NCBI GenBank assembly: GCA_903834845.1
Contig: CAILKW010000349.1
Coordinates: 1-34,846, forward strand
Direction: 5' to 3'
Source: an uncultured Bacteroidia bacterium
GTDB taxonomy: Bacteria; Bacteroidota; Bacteroidia; Bacteroidales; Prolixibacteraceae
Length of the DNA: 34,846 bases
Below the pieces are notes generated by a model. That model worked only from the letters and a program-made list of their open reading frames with translations. It ran no database searches and was not told where the DNA came from. Shown here piece after piece: positions 11,560 to 21,730 of the stretch (position 1 is the first letter of the stretch; each line of letters starts with the position of its first letter). The translations under genes and the position numbers were made by a program.

Positions 11560-14520
11560 ATGCGTAGGCCATTATTAATCACTATATTATCATTAATCAC
11601 CATATTACTTTCGGGTCAGAATAAAACCAGACCTCCATTTTTTCAGTACCAATCCGATCAATGGGTTGATTCTGTTTTAAACTCACTGTCTATTGACGAA
11701 AAAATTGGTCAGCTAATTATGATTCCTGCTTATCCATCAAAAGGGGCAACTCATATTTCGCAGTTAATCAACTTAGTACAGGATAATAAAATTGGCGGTA
11801 TCATAGCTATGGAGGGTGGTCCAATGCGCCTTGTAAATATGGTAAATCAACTTCAGGAAATTTCAAAAACCCCTCTTTTGGTTGCTATTGATGCTGAATA
11901 CGGTCTGGCAATGCGCCTCGACAGTTGTATTAAATACCCTTGTGGTTTTACAATTGGTGCTACACAAAACGATACCTTGGTTTTTAATTTGGGTGCAGAT
12001 CTTGGGCGGCAATGTAAAAGATTGGGTATCCATATCAATTTTGCCTCTGTTACCGATGTGAATAGTAATCCTCAAAACCCGGTTATCGGTTTCAATGCAT
12101 ACGGCGACAACCCAAAATTAGTTTTGAAAAAGTCAGTTTCGTTTGGTTCGGGGCTGCAATCACAACAAGTTTTGGCTATATTAAAACACTTTCCCGGATA
12201 CGGAAATATTCAAACAGATTCGCACTACTCGCTTCCCGTAAATCTTCAAAACAGAGCACAACTCGACTCTGTTGAACTTTTTCCTTTCCGAAACGCAGTA
12301 AAATATGGTATTGGTGGTGTAATGACCGGTCATTTTATTGTACCTGCATTAGACAGTACCAGTGTGGCATCCACTATTTCAAAAACAATTGTAAATGATT
12401 TATTGATTAGAGATTATGGCTTTGAAGGGTTGGTTGTTACCGATGCTATGAATATGGAGGGTGTGACAGAAAGTGAAAATAGTGAATCTTCAGAGGTAAA
12501 AGCCTTGGTTGCAGGAAACGATTTACTTGAATTTGTGAGTAATCCGGCGAAAACCATCAAAGCAGTGAAAGATGCAATTGAAAACGGGAAAATATCTGTT
12601 GCAGATATTAACCGGAAATGCAGGAAGATTTTAATGGTAAAACGTTGGGTTGGATTAAACAAATATGTTCCGGTAAAATCTGAAAATCTTTATTCCGATC
12701 TTAATCAATCCGCCTTCCGCATGACACTTCGGAATGTTGCCCAGCAATCGCTTACAGTACTCAGGAATGTTAATCACATTTTGCCTTTGAGACGGCTTGA
12801 TACTCTCAGAATTGCATCACTAAGTATCGGACGGGGAAATTTTACCGAATTCCAGCAATCATTAGCAAGATATACAGCAATGGATCATTTCTATATTGAA
12901 AAAACTGCTGACAACGAAATGATTAAAAAACTTTTAATCCAATTAAGAAAATACAATCTTGTGATAGCAGCCGTTAACAATCTTGGCAATATTGAATCAA
13001 CTGAATACGAGATAACCGACACTCAACAAAAAATAGTCAGAGAGGTTGCAACACAATTTAAATCGGTAATTGTCGCTTTCGGAAATCCTTACGTACTTAA
13101 TTATTTCGAAGAGGCGATGAAAGCAAAAAGCCTCATCGTTGCTTACGAAGAGAGTTTTGAATCACAGGATCTTACAGGGCAACTTATTTTTGGCGCATTC
13201 GCTTCGCAAGGAAAACTGCCGGTTACAGTAAATAATAATTTTCATTCGGGTGATGGTTTGGTTACCTCAGCCGCTGACCGTTTTAAATATACCCTACCGG
13301 AGGAGTTGGGAGTTGACTCTGCCTATCTAAAAAAACAGATTGATTCTTTGGTAAATGAGGGACTCAGGGAAAAAGCTTTTCCCGGATGTGCAGTTTTTTT
13401 GGCAAAAAAAGGTAAAGTGTTTTTTCAGGAATTTTATGGATTTCAAACTTATAGCGGAGAGCGTCCCATACTTCAGGATGATTTATTCGATTTTGCTTCA
13501 TTAACCAAAATATTGGCACCCATACCTGCTTTAATGCGATTTTATGATGAGAAAAAGTTTCTCGTAAATAAAAGAATGAGTGACTATTGGCCCGACTGGA
13601 AAGGGAGTAACAAGCAGGAGATACTTGTTGCAGACGTTCTTTCGCATCAGGCACGATTGAAGTCTGGTATTCCTTTCTGGATTAAAACTGTTGATTCAGA
13701 CGGCAATTTCAAACCGGGATATTACTCTAAGGATTCGACAGATATATTCTCACTTAGAGTGTGTAAGAATCTCTATGTTTTGAACAGTTTTGGCGATTCG
13801 GTCTATGCTGCTATTAAGAAGTCCTCGCTGTTAAAACGAAAACGTTACGTTTATTCCGATCTCGGTTTTATCGTTTTTCCACGCATCATTGAGTCTCTCA
13901 GCCGAAAAGATTATGAAACCTATCTTAAAGAAAATTTTTACCGTCCGCTTGGTGCTTATACACTCACTTACAGACCACATTTGTATCAACCAATCCCAAA
14001 AATGGTTCCTACAGAATTCGATGATACGTTCCGTAAAGAACAGTTGCAAGGATTTGTACACGACGAAAGTGCTGCCGTTCTTGGTGGTATCTCTGGTAAC
14101 GCAGGGCTATTCGGAACAATAAACGATGCTGCTAAAATGATGCAAATGTATTTGAATTACGGGTCTTATGGTGGCGACCGGTATTTGTCGGCGACAACCA
14201 TGAAGGAATGGACAAAGCGACACTTTGCGAATTTAAATAACCGGCGTGGCTATGGATTCGATAAACCGTCAATACATAATATTTCAAAAACAACTTATGC
14301 TTCATACCCTGCAACAATGCCAAGTGATTCCAGTTTCGGACACAGTGGTTTCACTGGCACTTTCGCATGGGCAGACCCCGAAACAGGTATTTTGTTTTTA
14401 TTTTTCTCCAACCGAATATACCCTACCCGCCTGAATAACCAGATTAATCACTTAAATATTCGCGAAACAATTCAGGAAATGGCATATAAGATCGTTCAAC
14501 AAGCGGAATCCGACAGGTGA
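11560..14520 (+). CDS. Bifunctional GH3 beta-N-acetylglucosaminidase (NagZ-like) – beta-lactamase-fold serine hydrolase
   Basis: GH3: KHFPGYGNIQTDSHYSLP, VTDAMNMEGV. C-terminal serine hydrolase: SLTK (SxxK), YSDLGF, HSGFTGT. Confidence 0.92.
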   Translation: MRRPLLITILSLITILLSGQNKTRPPFFQYQSDQWVDSVLNSLSIDEKIGQLIMIPAYPSKGATHISQLINLVQDNKIGGIIAMEGGPMRLVNMVNQLQEISKTPLLVAIDAEYGLAMRLDSCIKYPCGFTIGATQNDTLVFNLGADLGRQCKRLGIHINFASVTDVNSNPQNPVIGFNAYGDNPKLVLKKSVSFGSGLQSQQVLAILKHFPGYGNIQTDSHYSLPVNLQNRAQLDSVELFPFRNAVKYGIGGVMTGHFIVPALDSTSVASTISKTIVNDLLIRDYGFEGLVVTDAMNMEGVTESENSESSEVKALVAGNDLLEFVSNPAKTIKAVKDAIENGKISVADINRKCRKILMVKRWVGLNKYVPVKSENLYSDLNQSAFRMTLRNVAQQSLTVLRNVNHILPLRRLDTLRIASLSIGRGNFTEFQQSLARYTAMDHFYIEKTADNEMIKKLLIQLRKYNLVIAAVNNLGNIESTEYEITDTQQKIVREVATQFKSVIVAFGNPYVLNYFEEAMKAKSLIVAYEESFESQDLTGQLIFGAFASQGKLPVTVNNNFHSGDGLVTSAADRFKYTLPEELGVDSAYLKKQIDSLVNEGLREKAFPGCAVFLAKKGKVFFQEFYGFQTYSGERPILQDDLFDFASLTKILAPIPALMRFYDEKKFLVNKRMSDYWPDWKGSNKQEILVADVLSHQARLKSGIPFWIKTVDSDGNFKPGYYSKDSTDIFSLRVCKNLYVLNSFGDSVYAAIKKSSLLKRKRYVYSDLGFIVFPRIIESLSRKDYETYLKENFYRPLGAYTLTYRPHLYQPIPKMVPTEFDDTFRKEQLQGFVHDESAAVLGGISGNAGLFGTINDAAKMMQMYLNYGSYGGDRYLSATTMKEWTKRHFANLNNRRGYGFDKPSIHNISKTTYASYPATMPSDSSFGHSGFTGTFAWADPETGILFLFFSNRIYPTRLNNQINHLNIRETIQEMAYKIVQQAESDR

Positions 14521-14525
14521 GGAAG

Positions 14526-14550
14526 AAAACTGTTGTAAAACAGTTTTTTG
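14526..14550 (+). terminator. Rho-independent terminator after the GH3–serine hydrolase gene
   Basis: AAAACTG-TTGTAAAA-CAGTTTTTT stem-loop plus T run, right after the stop codon. Confidence 0.65.
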
Positions 14551-14779
14551 TTTTAAATATTTTTTATTCAAAATAAATACACAATTAATTGATTTTCTGT
14601 TATTTAATTTTGTAATAGAATTTTCGAATTGTTAATAATTCTAAATTTTAAGTTGTTTCACGAAAAGATGTCTTTACTCAGTATCAGTATTGGATATTTA
14701 ATGGTAATTTTCGGCGTACAAAATTGATAAACTTGTTTAATTGAATATTTTAATTACTAATTTTTTAAAACTTTTTGCT

Positions 14780-15031
14780 ATGACAATAAAGATAACCTTT
14801 AACGAGCTTCGGGATATCAAGGATCATTTACCTCACGGTTCGATGCAACGGATTGCACAGGAGCTTGGAATTGAAGTTGAGACCGTGAGGAATTATTTTG
14901 GTGGTTCGAATTACGAAAAAGGAAAAAGTGTAGGTATGCACATCGAACAAGGACCGCAAGGTGGAATCATACTTCTTGATGATGCCACTATTCTGGAAAA
15001 AGCTCAGGCAATATTGGAAGAAAAAGACTAA
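14780..15031 (+). CDS. Small putative DNA-binding protein (HTH-like)
   Basis: MTIKITFNELRDIKDHLPHGSMQRIAQELGIEVETVRNYFGG is HTH-like. Internal ATG at 14780 preferred over 14741 because the upstream extension is hydrophobic/low complexity. Confidence 0.65.
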   Translation: MTIKITFNELRDIKDHLPHGSMQRIAQELGIEVETVRNYFGGSNYEKGKSVGMHIEQGPQGGIILLDDATILEKAQAILEEKD

Positions 15032-15036
15032 ACAAC

Positions 15037-15834
15037 ATGAAAAAACTTGTTCTTATTTGTGTCGCGCTGTGTATCGCAGTGAGCGGCTTTACCCAAAAAG
15101 GTGCGAAATCTCTTTTTAACGGAAAAAACCTAAAAGGTTGGGAGACTTACGTTGGTGCTAAAGAAAAAGGTAGTGCACCTATTGGCTTAAATGTTGATCC
15201 ATTGAAAATCTTTACTATTGTGAAAATGGATGGTGCTAATGTTTTGCGTATATCAGGCGAGGTAAATGCCTCAATTGCAACAGTGAAAGAGTACGAAAAC
15301 TACCACGTGCAGATGGTTTTCAAATGGGGTGAAAAAGTTTACCGTCAACTAAACTCAGGTTTGTTATATCACAGTTACGGATCATTTGGTGCAGGATTGG
15401 ATGTATGGATGAGTTCACACGAATTTCAGTTATGTACAGCCAAAGTTGGTGACTCGTATTGTATGGGGAAAAGTTATTTCGAAATTCCCGTAGTGAAGAG
15501 TGCTGATGGAAAATCGTTTATCTATTCACCAACCGGTGAAAAAACAGATTTCGGCGATGGGAAAAAAGCAAAAAACGCATCAAAAGGTGCTGATTACGAA
15601 AAACCTAAGGGAGAATGGAATGTTGTTGATTTGTATTGCTTTGGCCGGACTGCGGTACATGTAGTAAACGGCAAGGTAAACATGGTTAATTATAACTCAG
15701 GGAAGATTGAAAACGGAGAAGTTATTCCTCTCTCGAAAGGGAAAATTCAAATACAGTCAGAAGGCGGAGAACTTTATGTAAAAAGTCTGAAATTGAATCC
15801 AATCAAAGAAATACCTGCCGAACTGCTTAAATAA
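15037..15834 (+). CDS. DUF1080 (3-keto-disaccharide hydrolase-like) secreted protein
   Basis: Signal peptide; KSLFNGKNLKGWETYVG, FEIPVVKSADGKSFIYSPTGEKTDFGDG, EGGELYVKSLKL. Confidence 0.85.
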   Translation: MKKLVLICVALCIAVSGFTQKGAKSLFNGKNLKGWETYVGAKEKGSAPIGLNVDPLKIFTIVKMDGANVLRISGEVNASIATVKEYENYHVQMVFKWGEKVYRQLNSGLLYHSYGSFGAGLDVWMSSHEFQLCTAKVGDSYCMGKSYFEIPVVKSADGKSFIYSPTGEKTDFGDGKKAKNASKGADYEKPKGEWNVVDLYCFGRTAVHVVNGKVNMVNYNSGKIENGEVIPLSKGKIQIQSEGGELYVKSLKLNPIKEIPAELLK

Positions 15835-15884
15835 ATGTAATATACCAGAAATGTCGGGTTCTTGCTATATTTCAAAACCGACCC

Positions 15885-15925
15885 CAAAAAGGACATCTCA
15901 AATTAACGGAGATGGCCTTTTTTTT
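15885..15925 (+). terminator. Rho-independent terminator after the DUF1080 gene
   Basis: AAAAAGGaCATCTC ... GAGATGgCCTTTTTTTT inverted repeat with T run. Confidence 0.65.
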
Positions 15926-15966
15926 ATTACGATACATTCCAAACCTTGAGGGTTTTAGTTCATTGT

Positions 15967-16733
15967 TTATTCCTTTTCGCGTAAAATCGCTATTTCCTTT
16001 TTAAGAAACTTTGCATATTGATCATACATAAACTTATAAAACAGGGTAATATCTTCGCCGTTTCTTGCGTTTTCCAAGGCATTGATATATTTCATTCTGT
16101 CCTGTTTAAAGACTATTGACAACGGCAAATTAAACCCTGACTGAATAAAATTCATCAAAAGCCGTGAAGTACGTCCGTTACCATCGCCGAAAGGATGAAT
16201 ACTTACGAAATCGTAATGAAGCTTAAAAGCCAAATTGGTTTTTTCTCAAATGTCATAACCTTCTTTATTTCAACATTTGTTGAGTCACACAATTGTCTTA
16301 CCATTTCTGGTACTTTTTTGTAATCTGGGAAAAGCCGGTTTCCTGCTCTTACTCCCGATAACCTAAAATCACCTTTATCAGTTTCGTAGCTACCCAAAAT
16401 AGTATTTACTGTTTCGCCGGTGTGCATTTTAACTTTTGAGGCAATAGCCTGAATAAACTGTACAGTAACAGGTTTTAGTTCTCTGCCAGCCCGTATAACA
16501 AAATCGAGTGCCTTATAATAGTCAAGGACCATCAAATGATGTTCAATTGGTTTATTTCCGGCAGTCCGACCATATTCCAACAAATTAACAGTTTGCTTTT
16601 CGGTTAGTGTTGAGCCTTCAATCGCGGTAGAATGATGGGTAATAGCATAGTAAGTATATTTATCATGATCAATCACTCCTTTTGATAATCGCTGATAAAT
16701 ACCGGCCAATTCGCTGATTTCGTCTATTCTCAT
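15967..16733 (-). pseudogene. Fic family protein, split by a frameshift at an A6 run
   Basis: Upstream frame (from about 16733, MRIDEISELAG...) has HHSTAIEGSTLT; downstream frame has the Fic motif HPFGDGNGRTSR. Frames join if the T6 run at 16239-16244 (A6 on minus) were 7 nt. Confidence 0.85.
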
Positions 16734-16865
16734 GTTTGCAAAGTTAAAAAAAATACCAATCATGGTTTCCAAAACCTTAAAAAACCAATCAAGGACTACT
16801 GCTAATCCATCCCATCGAAATTGTGTATCTTTGTAAACAGTAAAACTTGATAAAATAAACTGTAA

Positions 16866-17555
16866 ATGCACAAGCAAATAAAAATCATTGGGTTTGATGC
16901 CGATGATACTTTATGGGTAAATGAACCCTTTTTTCAGGATACAGAAAAAGAATTCTGCCAAATTCTGAAACCGTATAGTATTGAAACAGAGACTTCACAC
17001 GAACTTTTCAGAACTGAAATGCAGAATCTCGAAATTTACGGTTACGGCGCAAAAGGCTTTATCTTATCAATGATTGAAACTGCACTAAGTGTCACCAGAG
17101 GGAAAATTACTTCAGAAGAACTAAGCCGCATACTCGAAAACGGAAAAACTCTCCTAACAATGCCTATTCAACTCCTCTCTGGAGTAGAGAAAGTACTTGA
17201 AAAACTTCAGGGCAGGTACAAACTAATATTGGCAACAAAAGGCGATTTACTCGATCAGGAGCGGAAATTGCAAAAATCGGGACTTATTAACTATTTTCAT
17301 CATATCGAAATCATGAGCGACAAGCATGAAAATAACTACAAAAAACTACTCACACGGCTCGAAATCGAACCTTACGAATTTCTGATGGTTGGCAATTCGG
17401 TAAAATCAGACATTTTACCTGTTATAAACATCGGAGCAAAGGCTATCCACGTACCGTTCGAGACTATGTGGCAACATGAAAAAAATCACGCATCAATTGA
17501 CAATGAATTATATACAACAGTTTCCGAAATTTCTGAAATTTTGAGTTTACTCTAA
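16866..17555 (+). CDS. HAD family hydrolase
   Basis: IIGFDADDTLW (motif I), LILATKGD (motif II), MVGNSVKSDILPVINIGAKAIHVP (motif IV). Confidence 0.9.
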   Translation: MHKQIKIIGFDADDTLWVNEPFFQDTEKEFCQILKPYSIETETSHELFRTEMQNLEIYGYGAKGFILSMIETALSVTRGKITSEELSRILENGKTLLTMPIQLLSGVEKVLEKLQGRYKLILATKGDLLDQERKLQKSGLINYFHHIEIMSDKHENNYKKLLTRLEIEPYEFLMVGNSVKSDILPVINIGAKAIHVPFETMWQHEKNHASIDNELYTTVSEISEILSLL

Positions 17556-17575
17556 AATCAATCAACTATATTATT

Positions 17576-19744
17576 ATGAAATTATTCTTTTGGTTTCTCC
17601 TTTTACCTGTTACAATTTTTGCGCAATCACCTATACAATATGTTGATCCGTTGATAGGTACCGCTCCGGCTACTACCGAAAGTGCCCGCAAACACAGTGA
17701 AGCCGGTTCTGAACTGAAAGGTCAAACGTTTCCTAATGTAGGGAGGCCTTTCGGAATGACACAATGGACTCCTGAAACTCGCACCACAGAAGATAAATGT
17801 ATTTCGCCCTATTATTTTAATGACAAATATATTACAGGATTCAGAGCAACACACTGCATGAGTGGAAGTTGTACACAGGATTACGGAAGTGCAACTTTTA
17901 TGCCTTTTGTTACTGATCTGATTGATACGCTCAAAAACCGCCCAACATCACTATTCAATCATCAAAATGAGACTTCGTCACCCGCTTATTACAGTGTTCT
18001 GCTCGAAAATTTTGGAGTGAAAACAGAATTGGCAGGATCGGTCAGGTCGGGAATGATGCGATTCAATTATGCAGCCAATAAAGAGAGCTACCTCTATATA
18101 CGTGTCAACAGCGACGAAAAACAGGGAAAAATTTGGGTTGATAAACAAAATAATGAAATTTTGGGATACAACCCCGTTTTCAGAATCTATCAGGGATGGG
18201 GCAAATCAGCAGGATTCAGCGGTTATTTTGTAATCCAATGTGATCGTCCTTTTAAAGAGATCGGTAAAATCAGAACAGATCAACAACTTATAGTAAGTTT
18301 TGGAAAAGAGAAAAATGTAAAAGTACGTGTCGGAACTTCATTTACAAGTTTGGATGCTGCCAGAAAAAATCTAAACAGCGAAATTACAAATTGGGATTTT
18401 GATCAACTTGTGAAAGCTACTGAGGCTGAATGGAATAATACCCTCGGAAAAATCCAGGTAAAAACCTCATCGCACGACAATCTGATCAAATTTTATACAG
18501 CTCTCTATCATTGTTATCAGCTACCCCGAATTGTAAGCGATTTTGACGGAAGTTATCAGGGTTTTGCACAGGATACATTAATTCATAAGGCCGTAGGCTT
18601 TGATTATTACGATGATTTTTCGATGTGGGATACTTACCGCGCCCTCCATCCGTTAATGACAATTCTCGAACCAAAGCGGAGCCTCGATATGGTTAAATCA
18701 CTCGTTGCCAAAGCTCAGCAAGGCGGGTGGATGCCCATTTTCCCTGCTTGGGGAAGTTATACCGCTGCTATGATTGGCGACCACGTAAGCACCATGATTT
18801 CGGATGCTTATTTAAAAGGTATAACCGATTTTGACACAAAAACGGCTTATCATTATATGCGTCAGAATGCTTTCGATCAACCCAAATCTGCTGATTATAT
18901 TGACGGTAAAGGACGCAGAGCGTTGCCAAGCTACCTGAAATATGGTTATATTCCTTTGGAAGATAGTGTTTGGGAAGCGTTCCACAAACGTGAGCAGGTA
19001 TCACGAACATTGGAATATGCACTCGATGATTACGCATTATCTCAATTTGCAAATAAGTTGGGCAAAACCGACGATGCAAATATTCTATTGAAACGCTCGA
19101 AGAACTACAAAAATGTTATTGACCCATCAACAGGTTATGCCCGTGGACGATATGCCGATGGAAGGTGGATAGAGCCATTCAACCCGCTTATAAAAACCAA
19201 TTATATTTGCGAAGGAACACCTTTTCAATATACGTGGTATGTTCCGCAGGATGTATCTGGACTTATTACTATTCTTGGTGGCAGAACCGCTTTTGTAAAA
19301 CGTCTTGACGAATTTTTCGATGGTGGTCATTATTGGCATGGAAACGAAACAGATCAGCAGGCACCTTACCTTTATGCTTTGGCAGGAGAGCCTATAAAAA
19401 CAGCCAAACTTATACAACGCATTGTTGATGAAGAGTATGGTACAGGGCCGGGTGGATTGAGCGGAAACGAAGATGCCGGACAAATGTCGGCGTGGCTTGT
19501 CTGCTCTATGATAGGTTTTTATCCTGTCTGTCCGGGACGACCCGAATACGTTATCGGCACACCGGCTTTTGATGAGGTGCAGATAAAGATAAACAGCAAC
19601 GCGAAACCATTTATAATCACGGCAATCCGCGATATTTCAAAGACTCTTCCTGTTGGAAGCATCACCCTGAATGGAAAACCAGTGGAAGGTAACATCCTTC
19701 AGCACCGTCAGATAGTTGAAGGCGGAGAAATGATTTTCAGGTAA
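17576..19744 (+). CDS. GH92 family glycosyl hydrolase (alpha-mannosidase-like)
   Basis: YVDPLIGT, FPNVGRPFGMTQWTPET, GFRATHC, MWDTYRALHPL, GNEDAGQMSAWLVCSMIGFYPVCPG. Confidence 0.95.
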   Translation: MKLFFWFLLLPVTIFAQSPIQYVDPLIGTAPATTESARKHSEAGSELKGQTFPNVGRPFGMTQWTPETRTTEDKCISPYYFNDKYITGFRATHCMSGSCTQDYGSATFMPFVTDLIDTLKNRPTSLFNHQNETSSPAYYSVLLENFGVKTELAGSVRSGMMRFNYAANKESYLYIRVNSDEKQGKIWVDKQNNEILGYNPVFRIYQGWGKSAGFSGYFVIQCDRPFKEIGKIRTDQQLIVSFGKEKNVKVRVGTSFTSLDAARKNLNSEITNWDFDQLVKATEAEWNNTLGKIQVKTSSHDNLIKFYTALYHCYQLPRIVSDFDGSYQGFAQDTLIHKAVGFDYYDDFSMWDTYRALHPLMTILEPKRSLDMVKSLVAKAQQGGWMPIFPAWGSYTAAMIGDHVSTMISDAYLKGITDFDTKTAYHYMRQNAFDQPKSADYIDGKGRRALPSYLKYGYIPLEDSVWEAFHKREQVSRTLEYALDDYALSQFANKLGKTDDANILLKRSKNYKNVIDPSTGYARGRYADGRWIEPFNPLIKTNYICEGTPFQYTWYVPQDVSGLITILGGRTAFVKRLDEFFDGGHYWHGNETDQQAPYLYALAGEPIKTAKLIQRIVDEEYGTGPGGLSGNEDAGQMSAWLVCSMIGFYPVCPGRPEYVIGTPAFDEVQIKINSNAKPFIITAIRDISKTLPVGSITLNGKPVEGNILQHRQIVEGGEMIFR
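19691..19743 (+). repeat. Direct repeat copy A: 3' end of the GH92 coding sequence
   Basis: 53 bp, 49/53 identical to 21731-21783. Confidence 0.9.
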
Positions 19745-19816
19745 TTAATGGTTAATGGATAATTGATAGTTGATAATTGATAATGGATTAATGGTTAATG
19801 GGTTTATGAGTTAATG
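19743..19816 (+). repeat. Degenerate low-complexity repeat (TTAATGG / TTGATAATTGATAATGG units)
   Basis: Repeated taatggttaatggataattgatagttgataattgataatggattaatggttaatggg directly after the GH92 stop. Confidence 0.75.
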
Positions 19817-19948
19817 TTTTTGGGTATCCTGCTTGATTAGGAATTTCACGATTAAATGAAGCCGATAAACGTTTGGTGTATAGAATTAAATAATGATGGT
19901 TTGAAATTACGATGATTAAAGAGATAAAACAACTGACCAACCAATCAA

Positions 19949-19979
19949 TTTGAATATTGAATAAAATGGAGTAAATTTG
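19949..19979 (+). promoter_or_regulatory. Bacteroidetes-type promoter for the AAA-ATPase gene
   Basis: TTTG (19949-19952) -N19- TAAATTTG (19972-19979), about 25 bp upstream of the ATG. Confidence 0.7.
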
Positions 19980-20004
19980 TCTTTTAAATCGGCAATAATA
20001 CAAA

Positions 20005-21726
20005 ATGAAAGAGTTAGACCTTGGTAATTCAGATTTTAAAAGCATAATTGAGAACAACAGCTATTATGTTGATAAATCATTGTTAATCAAAGAGGTCATT
20101 AAAGCTCAAAAACAAGTAATACTATTGCCTCGTCCAAGACGTTTTGGAAAAACATTGAATTTGTCAATGCTTCACTACTATTTTGACATTAACCAATCAG
20201 CAAAACAAAACCTATTTACAGAACTGAATATTTGGAAAACTGAAAACGACATAAAAGAAAAATATGCCAAATACCCGGTAATTTTTTTAAGTTTCAAAGA
20301 TGCAAAAGAAAATACATGGGAACTTTGCTTAGAATTAATTATTTCTGAAATTTGCGAAGTATATACTCAACATATTTATTTGCTTTCGAGTCCTTTATTA
20401 GCTGATAATGAACGAAATGAATTTCAAAGAATAATTAATAAAAACGCAAGCATCTCTGAATATCAGGGAAGTTTAAAAAAGTTAAGCAAATACCTAAACA
20501 GTTATCATAGCCTGAAGGTAGTAATATTGGTTGATGAATACGATACTCCTATACAGGCCGGATATAAGAACTACTATGAAAATGCTATCTCGTTTATGAG
20601 GAATTTATTAAGTGGTGCTTTTAAAGATAATAAATTCTTATACAAAGGTATTATTACCGGAATTTTAAGAGTATCAAGGGAAAGCATTTTTACAGGCTTA
20701 AATAATGTGAGTACATATACAGTTTTAGACAATCAATTTTCGGATAAATTCGGTTTTACAGAAGATGAAGTCAGAAAAATATTACATGATTTTCAAGTAC
20801 CGACAGATTATGAGCAGGTAAAACTTTGGTACGACGGGTATAAATTTGGAAAAACCAACGATATTTATAATCCCTGGTCTATATTAAATTATGTACAAGA
20901 TGCAGAAAGTGGATTTCAAACTTTTTGGGTGAACACAGGTTCTGATGACTTATTGAGAGAACAGTTAAGTAACAAAGGAGATAATTATACCCGAGAGCAA
21001 CTTTTAAAACTCATTAATAATGAAACAATTGAAAAGACAATAGATCAAAATTTCATTTTTACTGATTTAGATATTAACAAAGAACTAATCTGGACACTAT
21101 TAACTTTTAGTGGCTATTTAACCGCGATTAATAAAACAGGACGTAAAAGTTATGAATTAGCGATACCAAATTACGAAATTAAAACAGTTTATCAAGATAT
21201 TATACTAAACTGGCTAAATACAGAAATCAAGATAAAGCAATCATTACTAATTGATACTACTACATATTTAACTAATAATCTGATTGATAAATTTGAAATC
21301 GGGTTTAAACAAATAATGGGTGACACATTCAGCTATTTTGATAACAAAGGCGAACCGGAAAACATATTTCAAGCTTATGTACTCGGTTTGCTTGCAATAA
21401 TTGGTGACGATTACATAATTAAATCAAATAGGGAAAGCGGCGAAGGGCGGTATGATATAATGTTGATACCTCACGACAAAACAAAATATGGTATTGTGAT
21501 CGAAATTAAGCAAATAACAAGAGAAAAAGGGGAAAAGGATGAAATCTTCAATAAACGCATTAACAGTAAAATAAAAGAAGCACAGGCACAAATTGATAAT
21601 AATAAGTATTTCAAAGAATTAGATGCCAATAAAGTGGTAAATATTATAAAATTACCAATTGTATTTGCCGGCAAAGAACCATTTATTACTTTGATAGAAT
21701 CCCAAAATATTAGGAAAGTCAATTGA
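20005..21726 (+). CDS. AAA-ATPase-like / PD-(D/E)XK nuclease domain protein (PF09820 + DUF1703 type)
   Basis: LPRPRRFGKTLNLSMLHYYF (P-loop-like), VVILVDEYDTPI (Walker B), C-terminal GRYDIMLIP...IVIEIKQ (PD-(D/E)XK). Confidence 0.92.
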   Translation: MKELDLGNSDFKSIIENNSYYVDKSLLIKEVIKAQKQVILLPRPRRFGKTLNLSMLHYYFDINQSAKQNLFTELNIWKTENDIKEKYAKYPVIFLSFKDAKENTWELCLELIISEICEVYTQHIYLLSSPLLADNERNEFQRIINKNASISEYQGSLKKLSKYLNSYHSLKVVILVDEYDTPIQAGYKNYYENAISFMRNLLSGAFKDNKFLYKGIITGILRVSRESIFTGLNNVSTYTVLDNQFSDKFGFTEDEVRKILHDFQVPTDYEQVKLWYDGYKFGKTNDIYNPWSILNYVQDAESGFQTFWVNTGSDDLLREQLSNKGDNYTREQLLKLINNETIEKTIDQNFIFTDLDINKELIWTLLTFSGYLTAINKTGRKSYELAIPNYEIKTVYQDIILNWLNTEIKIKQSLLIDTTTYLTNNLIDKFEIGFKQIMGDTFSYFDNKGEPENIFQAYVLGLLAIIGDDYIIKSNRESGEGRYDIMLIPHDKTKYGIVIEIKQITREKGEKDEIFNKRINSKIKEAQAQIDNNKYFKELDANKVVNIIKLPIVFAGKEPFITLIESQNIRKVN

Positions 21727-21730
21727 ACTC

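Noticed and set aside
16230-16256. Programmed -1 frameshift in the Fic gene at AAAAAAC
   Set aside because: The run lies in the wrong phase for an X_XXY_YYZ heptamer (zero frame reads GAG AAA AAA CCA) and a 6-nt A run is short for efficient transcriptional slippage, so mutation or sequencing error is favoured.
19743-19816. CRISPR or VNTR array after GH92
   Set aside because: Units are short, AT-rich and irregular, without spacers.
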